Shown in pieces: positions 8,069-15,527 of a stretch of DNA of 33,252 nt. Location: contig JALQUC010000023.1 of NCBI GenBank assembly GCA_023268615.1, positions 1 through 33,252 of the forward strand. The letters run 5' to 3'. The stretch is from Candidatus Altimarinota bacterium. Its GTDB lineage: Bacteria; Patescibacteriota; Gracilibacteria; BD1-5; JAGOOR01. How positions within the stretch are numbered: the first letter of the stretch is position 1; the number at the start of each line of letters is the position of its first letter. The position numbers were made by a program, and so were the translations under genes. The notes under the pieces were generated by a model. The model saw only the letters and a program-made list of their open reading frames with translations, was not told the DNA's origin and made no database searches.

Positions 8069-8683
8069 TTATTTTGAGGTGACAAATCTGTATATTCATG
8101 CGGCTCACATGGCACCAAACAGCTGTCATATGAGGATGGCTCATACTGATTGTCATGGTATACCAAAGAGTCCAATACCTAATAGCACAGCAGGATTGAA
8201 AAAACCACCTGAAATCTTGCCCACAGTCGCTGCGCCTATGATGACTACAGCTCCTATTGCAAAACCAAAGTAGCTATTACCAGCTGTTGATTTGTGTACT
8301 GCTGTGAATAGTACTGTTGTGATGAGAGCAAAAGTAAATATTCCTTCTGCGATGATAAGTGTTGTGGTATTTGCAAGTGCTCACAGTGCTGGGAGTGTCA
8401 TACCGAGACCTTTTGTGGCTAGGACATACCCCACTATTGCACCAGCGAGCTGAGCTATGATATAGGCTATACCATCTCGGAGAGAGATGTTTTTGGTCAT
8501 GAATAAGCCGAGAGTCACTGCAGGATTGTAATGTGCACCAGAAATCGCACCACCCATATAGATGAGCGCAGCGAGAGCTATACCGATATAGAGTGGTATG
8601 AGGGAAGAAGCACCATGGACTAGACCTATGATAGAGAGTACGAATAGGCAGGTTCCGATGAATTCGATGGTATATTTTTTCAT
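8069..8683 (-). CDS. Aquaporin / MIP family channel
   Basis: The 204-residue product has about six membrane helices and the two half-helix motifs of the aquaporin family, HYNPAVTLG in the first half and FFNPAVLLG in the second, each with the NPA signature. The first half also carries the FIGTCLFVLSI start typical of the family. It should pass water or small neutral solutes across the cytoplasmic membrane. I cannot separate water from glycerol selectivity from the sequence. Six TGA codons in the second half would end the protein early under the standard code. It starts 21 nt after the clpP stop, so the two are probably cotranscribed, an unexpected pairing. It ends with TAA next to the strong terminator. 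Confidence 0.9.
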
Positions 8684-8704
8684 AAATGAGCAATGAAAAT
8701 AAAA

Positions 8705-9337
8705 TTATGTCTCGTTATTGATGATTTTATCGATGAGACCATATTTGAGTGCTTGTTTTGCATCCATGAAGTTGTCACGGTCACAGTCTTGGCGTATTTT
8801 CTCAATTGGTTGACCGGTGTGTTTTGCGAGAATAGTGTAGAGAGTTTCTCCAGTTTTCAGGATATGTTCTGCGGCGAGTCTGATTTCTGTTGCCTGACCT
8901 TCTGCACCTCCGAGTGGCTGATGTATCATGATCTCTGTATGAGGGAGAGCGTAGCGTTTTCATTTTGCACCACCTGCGAGAATCACAGAACCCATGCTCG
9001 CAGCCATACCGACAGCGACGGTGATGACATCGGGCTTGATGTACTGCATAGTATCATAGATAGCGAGACCTGCTGTCACATGTCCACCTGGACTATTGAT
9101 ATACATTGTAATTGGTGCTTTTGCGTCTTGTTTTTCGAGGAAGAGGAGCTGTGCAATAACGGTATTTGCTACCATAGAATCGATAGCTTCTCCGAGGAAT
9201 ATTACACGATCCTCGAGCAGCCGAGAATAGATATCGTAGACTCGTTCTCCTGATGGAGTCTTGTCAATAACAGTTGGGATGAGTGTACCGAGGATAGAGA
9301 CAGGAAAAGTCTTTTTCTTTGACTGTGTTTTTTTCAT
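8705..9337 (-). CDS. clpP: ATP-dependent Clp protease proteolytic subunit
   Basis: The 210-residue product is a full-length ClpP, the serine peptidase barrel that degrades proteins fed by Clp ATPases. The catalytic Ser114 lies in [14 protein letters not shown] and His139 in MIHQPLGG. An Asp is available in the [12 protein letters not shown] region. The N-terminal segment ([32 protein letters not shown]) is typical. One TGA encodes Gly126 (GAKGKRY, normally GxxGKR), a strong Gly position. The ClpX/ClpA partner is not in the window. A TACAAT lies only 3 nt before the ATG, too close to serve this start by the usual spacing, so the promoter is unclear. The stop is TAA. Confidence 0.96.
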
Positions 9338-9494
9338 AATATTGTATGAAGGTAATGAAATAAATATGACTATATGCTATCATCAAAAGGCTATAAGCAA
9401 GAGGTCGGGAGGCTCTTTACTCTTCCCAAATTTGCCTAAGATGGTACTATAAACTAATGAAAAATTAAAAATTAAAAACTAATAATGGAGGATT

Positions 9495-9905
9495 ATGATT
9501 GTGAAATTGGATAAAAATACCTGTGCAGAATTCATATCTCAGTGAATCGCCGATGTGAATGTAGATATTATTTCTGCTGGATGTGCTGGTTCAAAAATTC
9601 TTGTCACTCCGCGAACTACCGACGATGACCGTATTTCTTCTGAACCGCATCATGGTATATGCTCTTGGGTGACTCCTGACTATGCAGAAAAGATGGATGG
9701 AGCTCAAATAGCTCGAGCAAAATGAAAGTATTATCTCGTCTCAAAAAAAATAGCCGCTCGATGCGGATGTGGGACATCGTTTTCCTTTGAAAAGAAGCTC
9801 ATTCCAACGAATCTCACAAAAATTCATCGTCTCCAGAATACTCTCAAAATGAGTCCAGAAGTACAGAAAATGCAGGAACTACTTCAAAAATCGAAGAAAA
9901 ACTAA
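9495..9905 (+). CDS. A-type iron-sulfur cluster carrier (IscA/SufA/ErpA-like)
   Basis: The 136-residue product shows the HesB/IscA pattern: Cys30 in SAGCAGSKI and the paired Cys90 and Cys92 in RCGCGTSFSF, with KMDGAQIA matching the family's 'YLDGTQLD' segment. These three cysteines bind or hand over Fe-S clusters. A C-terminal helix extension of about 35 residues (LIPTNLTKIHRLQNTLK) goes beyond the standard family end. Two TGA codons encode Gly. It is one of few genes here with a Shine-Dalgarno-like GGAGG (9487-9491), 3 nt before the ATG and 9 nt before an in-frame GTG at 9501. The GTG could be the true start by spacing. Confidence 0.82.
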
Positions 9906-9908
9906 AAC

Positions 9909-9936
9909 TTGATTCAGTCAGTATATTTCTCATAAT
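9909..9936 (+). promoter_or_regulatory. tyrS promoter, leaderless
   Basis: TTGATT (9909-9914) and CATAAT (9931-9936) are 16 nt apart. The tyrS ATG at 9943 is 6 nt after the -10, at the predicted transcription start. Confidence 0.65.
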
Positions 9937-9942
9937 GCGTCT

Positions 9943-11319
9943 ATGAAAAAACAGTTTGAAAATCTCCTCAAAAAATGAGTCTCACGAATTATCGATGAGA
10001 AAAGCCTGACCAAGCGTCTCGAAAGTGGTAAAACACTTCGTATCAAATTCGGTATTGATCCGACAGCGCCTATTGTACATATCGGTCATGCGGTCCCCAT
10101 TTTGAAGCTCCGTGAATTTCAGAACCTCTGACATGAGGTCATCATCCTCATCGGTGATGCAACAGCGCAGGTAGGTGATTCTTCTGACAAAGACGCAGAG
10201 AGACCCATGCTCAAACGAGAAGAAACTCGCGCAAATGCTGAAAAATATCTCTCCTATTTTGGGAAAATTCTCGACCTCAAAAAAGTCCAAGTGTACTACA
10301 ATAGTGAGTGACTCGATGCAGTAAATTTCTGTGGGGTAGGGGAGCTCGCGAAAAATTTCTCTGTTGCAGAAATGCTCGATCGTGATAATTTCTCAAAGCG
10401 CTATAAAGCTGGTGTTCGTATCAGTCTCCAAGAATTTCTCTACCCGCTCATGCAGGGGTATGATAGCGTCGCGATTGCAAAAAAATACGGTTCATGTGAT
10501 GTCGAGCTTGGGTGAAATGATCAATACTTCAATCTCCTCGCTGGTCGTACTCTCATGGAGGCACATGGGATGGAAAAGCAGGATATCCTCATCACACCGC
10601 TTATCATGGGAACTGATGGAGAAAAGATGAGTAAAACAAAATGAAACTACATCTCTCTCGATATGTCAGCCAATGACATGTTTGTAAAGATTATGGAAAT
10701 CCCAGATGACCAGATTATTCCATACTTCCAGAGCTGTACAGCAGTTGATATGGATGATATTGCTGAGATAGAAAAAGAACTCCAAACTGCTCATCCTCGA
10801 GATATAAAGAAAAAGCTTGCTCGCGAGATTGTCTGACTCTATCATGATGTAGATGCTGTTGATTCTGCGGAGAAATACTTCGAGGAGACTATTGCTGGTG
10901 GAGTCCGTCCAGAAGATAAAGATATAAAAGTTTATAATCTTACTGAACATTATGGCAATGTTCCTTTAACGACTTTAATTAGAGAAATTGGTTTTGTAGC
11001 AAATTCAACTGAAGCTAGAAATGCAATTTCATCAGGTGGAGTAAAAGTAGATGAGATAGTAATTAATGATTTGAAAGCTCTCATTAATTTATGAAAAGAA
11101 AAAGTACTTATTCAGGTTGGAAAGAAAAAATTTGGTTACATTGTCTGAAATAAAATAATGGCATCGTTACTTAAAAATAAAGTTTCTGGATTAGTTGAAG
11201 AGTCTGAAGTTAAAGCTAATTTACCAAGTAAAAAAGAATCTAATAGTTTTTTACAGTCTTTAATTCCTAAAAAGAAATCAGAAGGCGGTATTAAAACTTT
11301 TTTACCCAAAAAGAAATAA
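9943..11319 (+). CDS. tyrS: Tyrosyl-tRNA synthetase with S4 domain and Lys-rich tail
   Basis: The 458-residue class I synthetase charges tRNA-Tyr. HIGH is at residues 46-49 (VHIGHA) and KMSK at 228-231 ([10 protein letters not shown]). The ELGGNDQ motif and the catalytic core are clear, with conserved glycines of ELGGNDQ and SKTKGN encoded by TGA. A C-terminal S4 RNA-binding domain spans roughly residues 340-403. After it comes an unusual tail of about 50 residues with three related basic motifs (LPSKK, LIPKKK, FLPKKK), making the protein longer than usual. From about 10921 codon usage changes: Leu moves from CTC to TTA/CTT and the sequence becomes much more AT-rich, yet still uses TGA for Gly. 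This suggests recombination with, or domain acquisition from, a relative with the same code. Terminal stop TAA. Confidence 0.95.
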
Positions 11320-11321
11320 AT

Positions 11322-11348
11322 TTGAAATCATAAAATATTTTCTATACT
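11322..11348 (+). promoter_or_regulatory. Promoter of the tRNA-Gly pair
   Basis: TTGAAA (11322-11327) and TATACT (11343-11348), 15 nt apart, lie right after the tyrS stop. The predicted start near 11355 is 16 nt before tRNA-Gly(UCA). Confidence 0.55.
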
Positions 11349-11370
11349 CTCCCTTGTTAGGTGGAGTAGT

Positions 11371-11449
11371 GCGGGGGTAGCTTAAATGAGCGAGAGCACT
11401 AAGGCTTCAACCCTTGGAGGTACCGGTTCGAACCCGGCCCCCCGCTCCA
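11371..11449 (+). tRNA. tRNA-Gly(TCA), decodes UGA as glycine
   Basis: Acceptor GCGGGGG pairs with CCCCCGC, the discriminator is U73 (a bacterial tRNA-Gly identity base), and CCA is encoded (11447-11449). The anticodon loop CTTCAAC gives anticodon UCA, complementary to UGA; C35 is the Gly anticodon identity base. The D-stem is GCTT/GAGC, the variable loop GAGGT and the T-loop TTCGAAC. Two oddities: the anticodon stem can extend to six pairs (CTAAGG/CCTTGG), and the T-stem has an A-C apposition at its outer pair. The short variable loop and 7-bp acceptor exclude tRNA-Sec. This is the adaptor that the in-frame TGA codons need, and it is of the kind known from Gracilibacteria and Absconditabacteria. 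Confidence 0.93.
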
Positions 11450-11462
11450 ATCCTAGAGAGAT

Positions 11463-11539
11463 GCAGACATAGCTCAATTGGCTAGAGCGCCGCCTTGCCA
11501 TGGCGGAGGTTGTGGGTTCGAGTCCCATTGTCTGCTCCA
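11463..11539 (+). tRNA. tRNA-Gly(GCC)
   Basis: Acceptor GCAGACA pairs with TGTCTGC, the discriminator is T and CCA is encoded. The anticodon stem-loop CCGCC-TTGCCAT-GGCGG gives GCC. It starts 13 nt after tRNA-Gly(UCA), so both glycine adaptors likely come from one transcript. Its 3' end is duplicated at 11624-11650. Confidence 0.95.
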
Positions 11540-11550
11540 TTAGAATTCAG

Positions 11551-11577
11551 AATTACTCTTTATGGGTAATTTTTTTA
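11551..11577 (+). terminator. Intrinsic terminator after tRNA-Gly(GCC)
   Basis: AATTACTC (11551-11558) pairs with GGGTAATT (11564-11571), including one T-G pair, around the loop TTTAT, and is followed by a T run. It should end the tRNA-Gly pair transcript before the tail element. Confidence 0.75.
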
Positions 11578-11580
11578 TGG

Positions 11581-11631
11581 CTCGAACCCAATTACCACTC
11601 GACATGCCTGTGGGCATATCTCCGGTTCGAG
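11581..11631 (+). repeat. tRNA-tail palindromic element, copy B
   Basis: Outer inverted repeats CTCGAACC (11581-11588) and GGTTCGAG (11624-11631) enclose CCACTCGA and a hairpin, GACATGCC (11601-11608) with GGCATATC (11613-11620), one mismatch. The order of parts and most bases match copy A at 6011-6060, although the adjoining tRNAs differ. The right arm is the start of the duplicated tRNA-Gly T-arm. Confidence 0.75.
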
Positions 11632-11650
11632 TCCCATTGTCTGCTCCATT
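11624..11650 (+). repeat. Second copy of the tRNA-Gly(GCC) 3' end
   Basis: These 27 bp are identical to 11515-11541 (T-loop through acceptor, CCA and two following bases). No tRNA 5' half precedes this copy. It is 109 bp from the complete one. Confidence 0.9.
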
Positions 11651-11660
11651 TTACAATTCA

Positions 11661-11685
11661 AGTCATCCAAAAGGGTGATTTTTTT
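11661..11685 (+). terminator. Intrinsic terminator after the duplicated tRNA-Gly end
   Basis: TCATCC (11663-11668) pairs with GGGTGA (11673-11678), including one T-G pair, loop AAAA, followed by a T run (11679-11685). It repeats the 'tRNA end then terminator' order seen at 11551-11577 and lies just before the ymdB-like gene's promoter. Confidence 0.6.
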
Positions 11686-11710
11686 GTGTCTTTTCATTTT
11701 TTCTTATACT
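11684..11710 (+). promoter_or_regulatory. Promoter of the ymdB-like gene, leaderless
   Basis: TTGTGT (11684-11689) and TATACT (11705-11710) are 15 nt apart. The ATG at 11717 is 6 nt after the -10, at the predicted transcription start. Confidence 0.6.
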
Positions 11711-11716
11711 TCCTCC

Positions 11717-12514
11717 ATGAAATTCCTCATCTTCTGAGACATTTATGGGAAAGTAGGACGAAAAATGCTTGCAAAACATTTACCAGATTTGCGTGTAAAA
11801 TATGCTCCAGATGTCGTCATCACAAATAACGAAAATATCACTCATGGAAAGGGTCCGCGAATGAATCAGATAGAGTGGCTCAATGAGCAGGGCGTGGATA
11901 TTTTTACTGGAGGGAATCATTCACTCGAATCAGTCGACGATATCCGAGAATATCTCGATAAAGAAAATTCAAATCAACTCAGACCAGATAATATCACGGG
12001 TGAAGATGTGCCTGGAACTGGTCATCGTGAATTTGTTTTCGGAGATAAAAAAATATTTGTCATCAATGTCCTGGGCACAGTATTTATGGGTGATAAATGC
12101 CCGTGTTCTAATCCGTATCAAAAAATTGACCACATATTGAGAGGCGTGAATCCATCTGAGTATGAAGCAATTCTCGTGGATTTTCACAAAGAGACGACTT
12201 CTGAAGGGTATGCCATGGCAAATTATCTCGATGGTCGAGTATCACTTCTCTGGGGAACTCATACGCATGTGCAGACGGCTGATGCGGATATCTGGCCTGG
12301 AGGAATGGGATTTCTCAATGATCTGGGATTTGCTGGGGCGCGTAGGAGTATTATTGGAGTCGAGTGGGAGGCGGTTAAGCACAGATTTGTCGATGATTTG
12401 CAAAAATGACTCATGTCACCAGATGATGAGGGGCCAGGTGTGCTCTCGGGTATGTACGCTGAGATAATTGATCGAAAATGTGTGGAAATTGAGCCGTTTA
12501 GGATTTTAGAATAA
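11717..12514 (+). CDS. YmdB-family metallophosphoesterase
   Basis: The 265-residue product belongs to the YmdB family of calcineurin-like phosphoesterases (in Bacillus a 2',3'-cyclic nucleotide phosphodiesterase tied to developmental choices). Metal-binding motifs appear in order: FGDIYG (residues 6-11; first Gly is TGA), a NNEN motif (ITNNENITHGKG), GGNHSLES, VDFHKETTSEG and GTHTHVQTAD. The PGGMGFLNDLGFAGA segment is also typical. It is cytoplasmic, with no signal peptide. It lies after the tRNA-Gly pair and before cmk, with its own leaderless promoter. CPR members keep this gene, often near RNase Y, which is not in the window. The ATG is fixed by the MKFLIFGDI start and the promoter. Confidence 0.92.
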
Positions 12515-12596
12515 CTTTTAAACAAAGTGCAAAATTAAAAGTGCAAAGAGCAAAATGGAGGATTTTTTTCAGTAACAAATAAAACCAATTAAACGA

Positions 12597-13280
12597 ATGA
12601 AACCAATTAAACCTGTTACGATTACCATCGATTGACCTGCTGGAAGTGGTAAATGAACCACCGCGAGGAGGCTTGCTGAGAAATTGGGATATAAGTATTT
12701 TGATTCTGGTGCTTTCTATCGTGCTCTGTGAGTATTTCTCCATGAAAAATGAGTGGATGTAGAACATATACAGGAGTCTGATTTGGAGAATATCGAACTA
12801 GATTTTTCGTCTGATGATAGGGTCATGGTCAATGGTCTAGATTATGAAACAAAAATCAGAAATATTGAAGCGAGTACTTATGCTTCTCTCGTAGCTGCGC
12901 AAAAATTTTCTCGACAGCTTGTGATATCTGCTGGGCGAAAGATTATTGAAAGTGGTAATTTTGTAGTTGAGGGGAGAGATATGGGAACAGTCTGGTTCCC
13001 AAGTGCACAGGTCAAAATCTACCTCACGGCTGATGCGACAGTGCGAGCGCATCGTCGCTGGATGGAATTACAGGCAAAATGAGAAGATGTCACCGAAGAA
13101 GAAGTACTCAAAAAAATCTGTGAACGAGACGATCGTGATATGACACGAGCTGATGGACCATTGCGAAAGCCAGAATGAGCCTACGAGATAGATACAACAC
13201 ACCTGACTATTGATGAACAAGTGGAGAGAATTTATGAGATAGTTCAGGAAGTTTTGCAAAAAGAGGATAATCTCTCATAA
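12597..13280 (+). CDS. cmk: Cytidylate kinase
   Basis: The 227-residue product phosphorylates CMP/dCMP to the diphosphate. The P-loop DGPAGSGKGTTARRLA (from residue 12) is the Cmk type; its first and last glycines are TGA codons, decisive evidence for Gly. [13 protein letters not shown], the [10 protein letters not shown] segment (residues about 124-133) and the LID-region sequence [13 protein letters not shown] follow in the usual order. The 82-nt gap upstream contains an AT-rich stretch with AATGGAGGATT, also seen before the Fe-S carrier gene, and the words ACCAATTAAAC occur twice around the start. The ATG at 12597 follows from the family's N-terminus. The stop codon overlaps the rnpB -10 hexamer. 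Confidence 0.95.
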
Positions 13281-13281
13281 T
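13254..13281 (+). promoter_or_regulatory. rnpB promoter overlapping the cmk stop codon
   Basis: TTGCAA (13254-13259) and CATAAT (13276-13281) are 16 nt apart and lie in the last codons of cmk, the -10 including its TAA. The predicted +1 at 13288 coincides with the structural 5' end of RNase P RNA (13289). Confidence 0.65.
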
Positions 13282-13288
13282 ACACAAA

Positions 13289-13614
13289 CCCAAGGAGATA
13301 TGTGCGGTGGAGCAATCCACTGAGGAAAGTCCGGACACTCCGGAGGATTTATCCTCAACCGAACAGCTAACGGCTGCCTCCCGAATTTCGGGACGGGAAA
13401 GTGCCACAGAGACTATACCGCCTACTTCGGTAGGTAAGGGTGAAAAGAGTGAGGTAAGAGCTCACAGTTGTGTATGGTAACATGCACAAGCGGAAAACCC
13501 TCGGCGGTGCAAGTGAGTTGGCCCTCGCAAGAGGAGGCTCATGCTCGAGGTGATAGGCGACTATCATCCCAGAGAGATTCATATCGAGATACAGAATCCG
13601 GCTTATTACTTGGG
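13289..13614 (+). ncRNA. rnpB: RNase P RNA
   Basis: This catalytic RNA trims the 5' leaders of tRNA precursors. Universal blocks are present: GAGGAAAGTCCGGAC (about 13320-13334) near the 5' end and ACAGAATCCGGCTTA (13591-13605) near the 3' end, which form P4 together. The ends pair, CCCAAG (13289-13294) with CTTGGG (13609-13614), defining a 326-nt molecule. Internal blocks such as AACAGCTAACGGC and GTGAGGTAAGAGCTCAC look like bacterial type A. It follows cmk by 8 nt and is ended by a terminator. Confidence 0.95.
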
Positions 13615-13618
13615 TATT

Positions 13619-13646
13619 AAATTCTTCATTCGTGGAGAATTTTTTT
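13619..13646 (+). terminator. Intrinsic terminator of rnpB
   Basis: AAATTCTTC (13619-13627) pairs with GGAGAATTT (13634-13642), including one T-G pair, loop ATTCGT, followed by a T run, 4 nt after the RNase P RNA 3' end. Confidence 0.8.
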
Positions 13647-13675
13647 GAAAAATCATTGACAGCATCACTTTGTAT

Positions 13676-13702
13676 TTGCAATTCATGAGTTTTTCTTACA
13701 AT
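13676..13702 (+). promoter_or_regulatory. Probable typA promoter
   Basis: TTGCAA (13676-13681) and TACAAT (13697-13702), 15 nt apart, predict a start near 13709 and a leader of about 19 nt. This differs from the leaderless genes. A TTGACA at 13656-13661 has no good partner -10. Confidence 0.4.
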
Positions 13703-13727
13703 CACCGCATATTCTTTATTTTTCCTT

Positions 13728-15515
13728 ATGAAGTACCTCACCGTTGCCATCATCGCGCATGTCGATCATGGTAAAACTACCCTCGTCGATGCCCTCCTCA
13801 AACAAGGTGGAGCGTTTCGTGATAACCAAGCTGTTGATACCTGTGTCATGGATTCAAATGACCAGGAAAAAGAGCGTGGAATTACTATTTATGCAAAAAA
13901 TACTGCTATCCAAATCGGTGATACAAAAGTAAATATTGTAGATACTCCTGGTCATGCTGATTTTGGTTCAGAAGTAGAACGAGTCCTCCGAATGGCTGAC
14001 TCAGTCCTCCTCCTCGTCGATGCCTACGAAGGTCCTATGCCTCAAACTCGATTTGTCCTCAGAAAATCTCTCGAGCTCGGTCTCAGACCTATCGTCGTCA
14101 TCAATAAAATTGATAAACCAACTGCACGACCTGATTGGGTATTGGACCAAGTTTTTGATCTCTTCGTCCAGCTCGGTGCGACAGATGAACAGTGTGATTT
14201 TGCTCATATCTATACTATCGCGCGTGATGGTGTCGCAAAACGAGAACTCGCAGATGAATCGTCGAATTTGCAACCTCTCTTTGACCTCATCCTCGAGAGA
14301 GTACAGCCTCGTGAAAATGATGCTACAAAACCTTTCCGTATGCAGATAGCAAATCTCTCCTACGATACATTTACTGGTCGTCAGGGTATTGGACGAATTG
14401 TTGATGGTAGTGTAAAAACTGGTGCAAATGTATTTGTTATCGGTAATGATGGTGTAAAAAGAAAAGCAAAAATCTCAAAAATTACGACTTCTCTCGGACT
14501 GAACAAGGCTGAGATATCAGAGGCATTTGCTGGAGATATAGTCTCTATTGCGGGTATACCAGATATATTTGTAGGGGAAACTGTCACTACGGATGAAAAT
14601 ACAGAGTCACTCCCACCTATCACTATCGATCCACCGACACTCAAGATGCAATTTTTTGTGAATGATTCACCATTTGCTGGTCGAGAGGGGGATTATGTGA
14701 CTTCTCGTCATATCCGTGATCGATTAGAGAAAGAACTCGAGATGAATGTGGGTCTCAAGGTAGAATTCAAAGATGATGGTTCATTTGTCGTGGCAGGTCG
14801 TGGTGAACTCCACCTCGCCGTCCTCATCGAGACTATGCGTCGTGAAGGATTTGAGCTCCAGGTAGGCGCTCCAGAAGTTATCTTTCATGAAGAAAATGGT
14901 TTGAAAATGGAACCATTTGAAAAATGTGTCATCAATGTCCCTGATGAATCAGCAGGTGCTGTCATTGAAAAAATGGGTAAGCGTCGTGGTATCATGCAAG
15001 ACATGAAATCAGAACGCGGACTCACAAATCTCGAATTTGCTATTCCAACTCGTGGACTTCTCGGTTTCCGTCGAGAATTTATCACTCTCACGAGAGGTGA
15101 GGGTATCCTGGCGAGTTCATTTGAGAAATATTCTCCATATGCAGGTGATATCAACAAACGAGAAGTCGGTTCTATGATTTCTGGTGAAAATGGTGTCGCT
15201 ATGACCTACTCTCTCTGGAATCTCCAGGAACGCGGTCCTATATTTATCGAACCACAGACTGAGATCTACGAAGGTATGATCATCGGTGAACATCTCAAGG
15301 GTTCTGATCTCGTCGTCAATGCTACAAAGAATAAGCAGCTCACAAATATGCGTGCATCTGGTACAGATGAGGCGATGAATCTCACTCCTCCTCGGGTCAT
15401 GACACTCGAGGACGCTCTCGACTATGTCGGTGATGATGAGCTCGTAGAAATCACTCCAACCAAAGTCCGTCTCCGAAAGAAAAAACTCAAGGAGAACGAG
15501 AGAAAGAGAGGGTAA
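13728..15515 (+). CDS. typA: Ribosome-associated GTPase TypA/BipA
   Basis: The 595-residue translational GTPase of the EF-G/LepA superfamily acts on the ribosome in stress and assembly. G-domain motifs are clear: AHVDHGKTTLVDALL (G1, residues 10-24), a switch region with EKERGITIYAKN, DTPGHADFG (G3) and NKIDKP (G4). Domains II, III, V and the TypA-specific C-terminus follow (GRGELHLAVLIETMRREG and RGLLGFRREF segments), at the usual length. Unusually for this window, not one of its many Gly codons is TGA, although the neighbours use it. The start ATG gives MKYLTVAIIAHVDHGKTT, a slightly short N-terminus for the family. The stop is TAA. Confidence 0.97.
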   Translation: MKYLTVAIIAHVDHGKTTLVDALLKQGGAFRDNQAVDTCVMDSNDQEKERGITIYAKNTAIQIGDTKVNIVDTPGHADFGSEVERVLRMADSVLLLVDAYEGPMPQTRFVLRKSLELGLRPIVVINKIDKPTARPDWVLDQVFDLFVQLGATDEQCDFAHIYTIARDGVAKRELADESSNLQPLFDLILERVQPRENDATKPFRMQIANLSYDTFTGRQGIGRIVDGSVKTGANVFVIGNDGVKRKAKISKITTSLGLNKAEISEAFAGDIVSIAGIPDIFVGETVTTDENTESLPPITIDPPTLKMQFFVNDSPFAGREGDYVTSRHIRDRLEKELEMNVGLKVEFKDDGSFVVAGRGELHLAVLIETMRREGFELQVGAPEVIFHEENGLKMEPFEKCVINVPDESAGAVIEKMGKRRGIMQDMKSERGLTNLEFAIPTRGLLGFRREFITLTRGEGILASSFEKYSPYAGDINKREVGSMISGENGVAMTYSLWNLQERGPIFIEPQTEIYEGMIIGEHLKGSDLVVNATKNKQLTNMRASGTDEAMNLTPPRVMTLEDALDYVGDDELVEITPTKVRLRKKKLKENERKRG

Positions 15516-15527
15516 AATCTCAACACT

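Noticed and set aside
8693-9253. 186-codon plus-strand reading frame
   Set aside because: It is fully antisense to clpP, which has catalytic motifs and family length. The frame is open because of codon bias.
9338-9347. TACAAT as the -10 of a leaderless clpP
   Set aside because: Only 3 nt separate it from the ATG, which would put transcription start inside the coding sequence; it does not fit the 6-9 nt pattern.
11371-11449. tRNA-Sec from its UCA anticodon
   Set aside because: It has a 7-bp acceptor, a 5-nt variable loop and a 4-bp D-stem; tRNA-Sec has a longer acceptor/T axis and a long variable arm. No selenoprotein-like gene is present.
11500-11829. Plus-strand reading frame spanning tRNA-Gly and the tail element
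   Set aside because: It starts inside the tRNA, runs through two terminators and is out of frame with the ymdB-like gene it overlaps.
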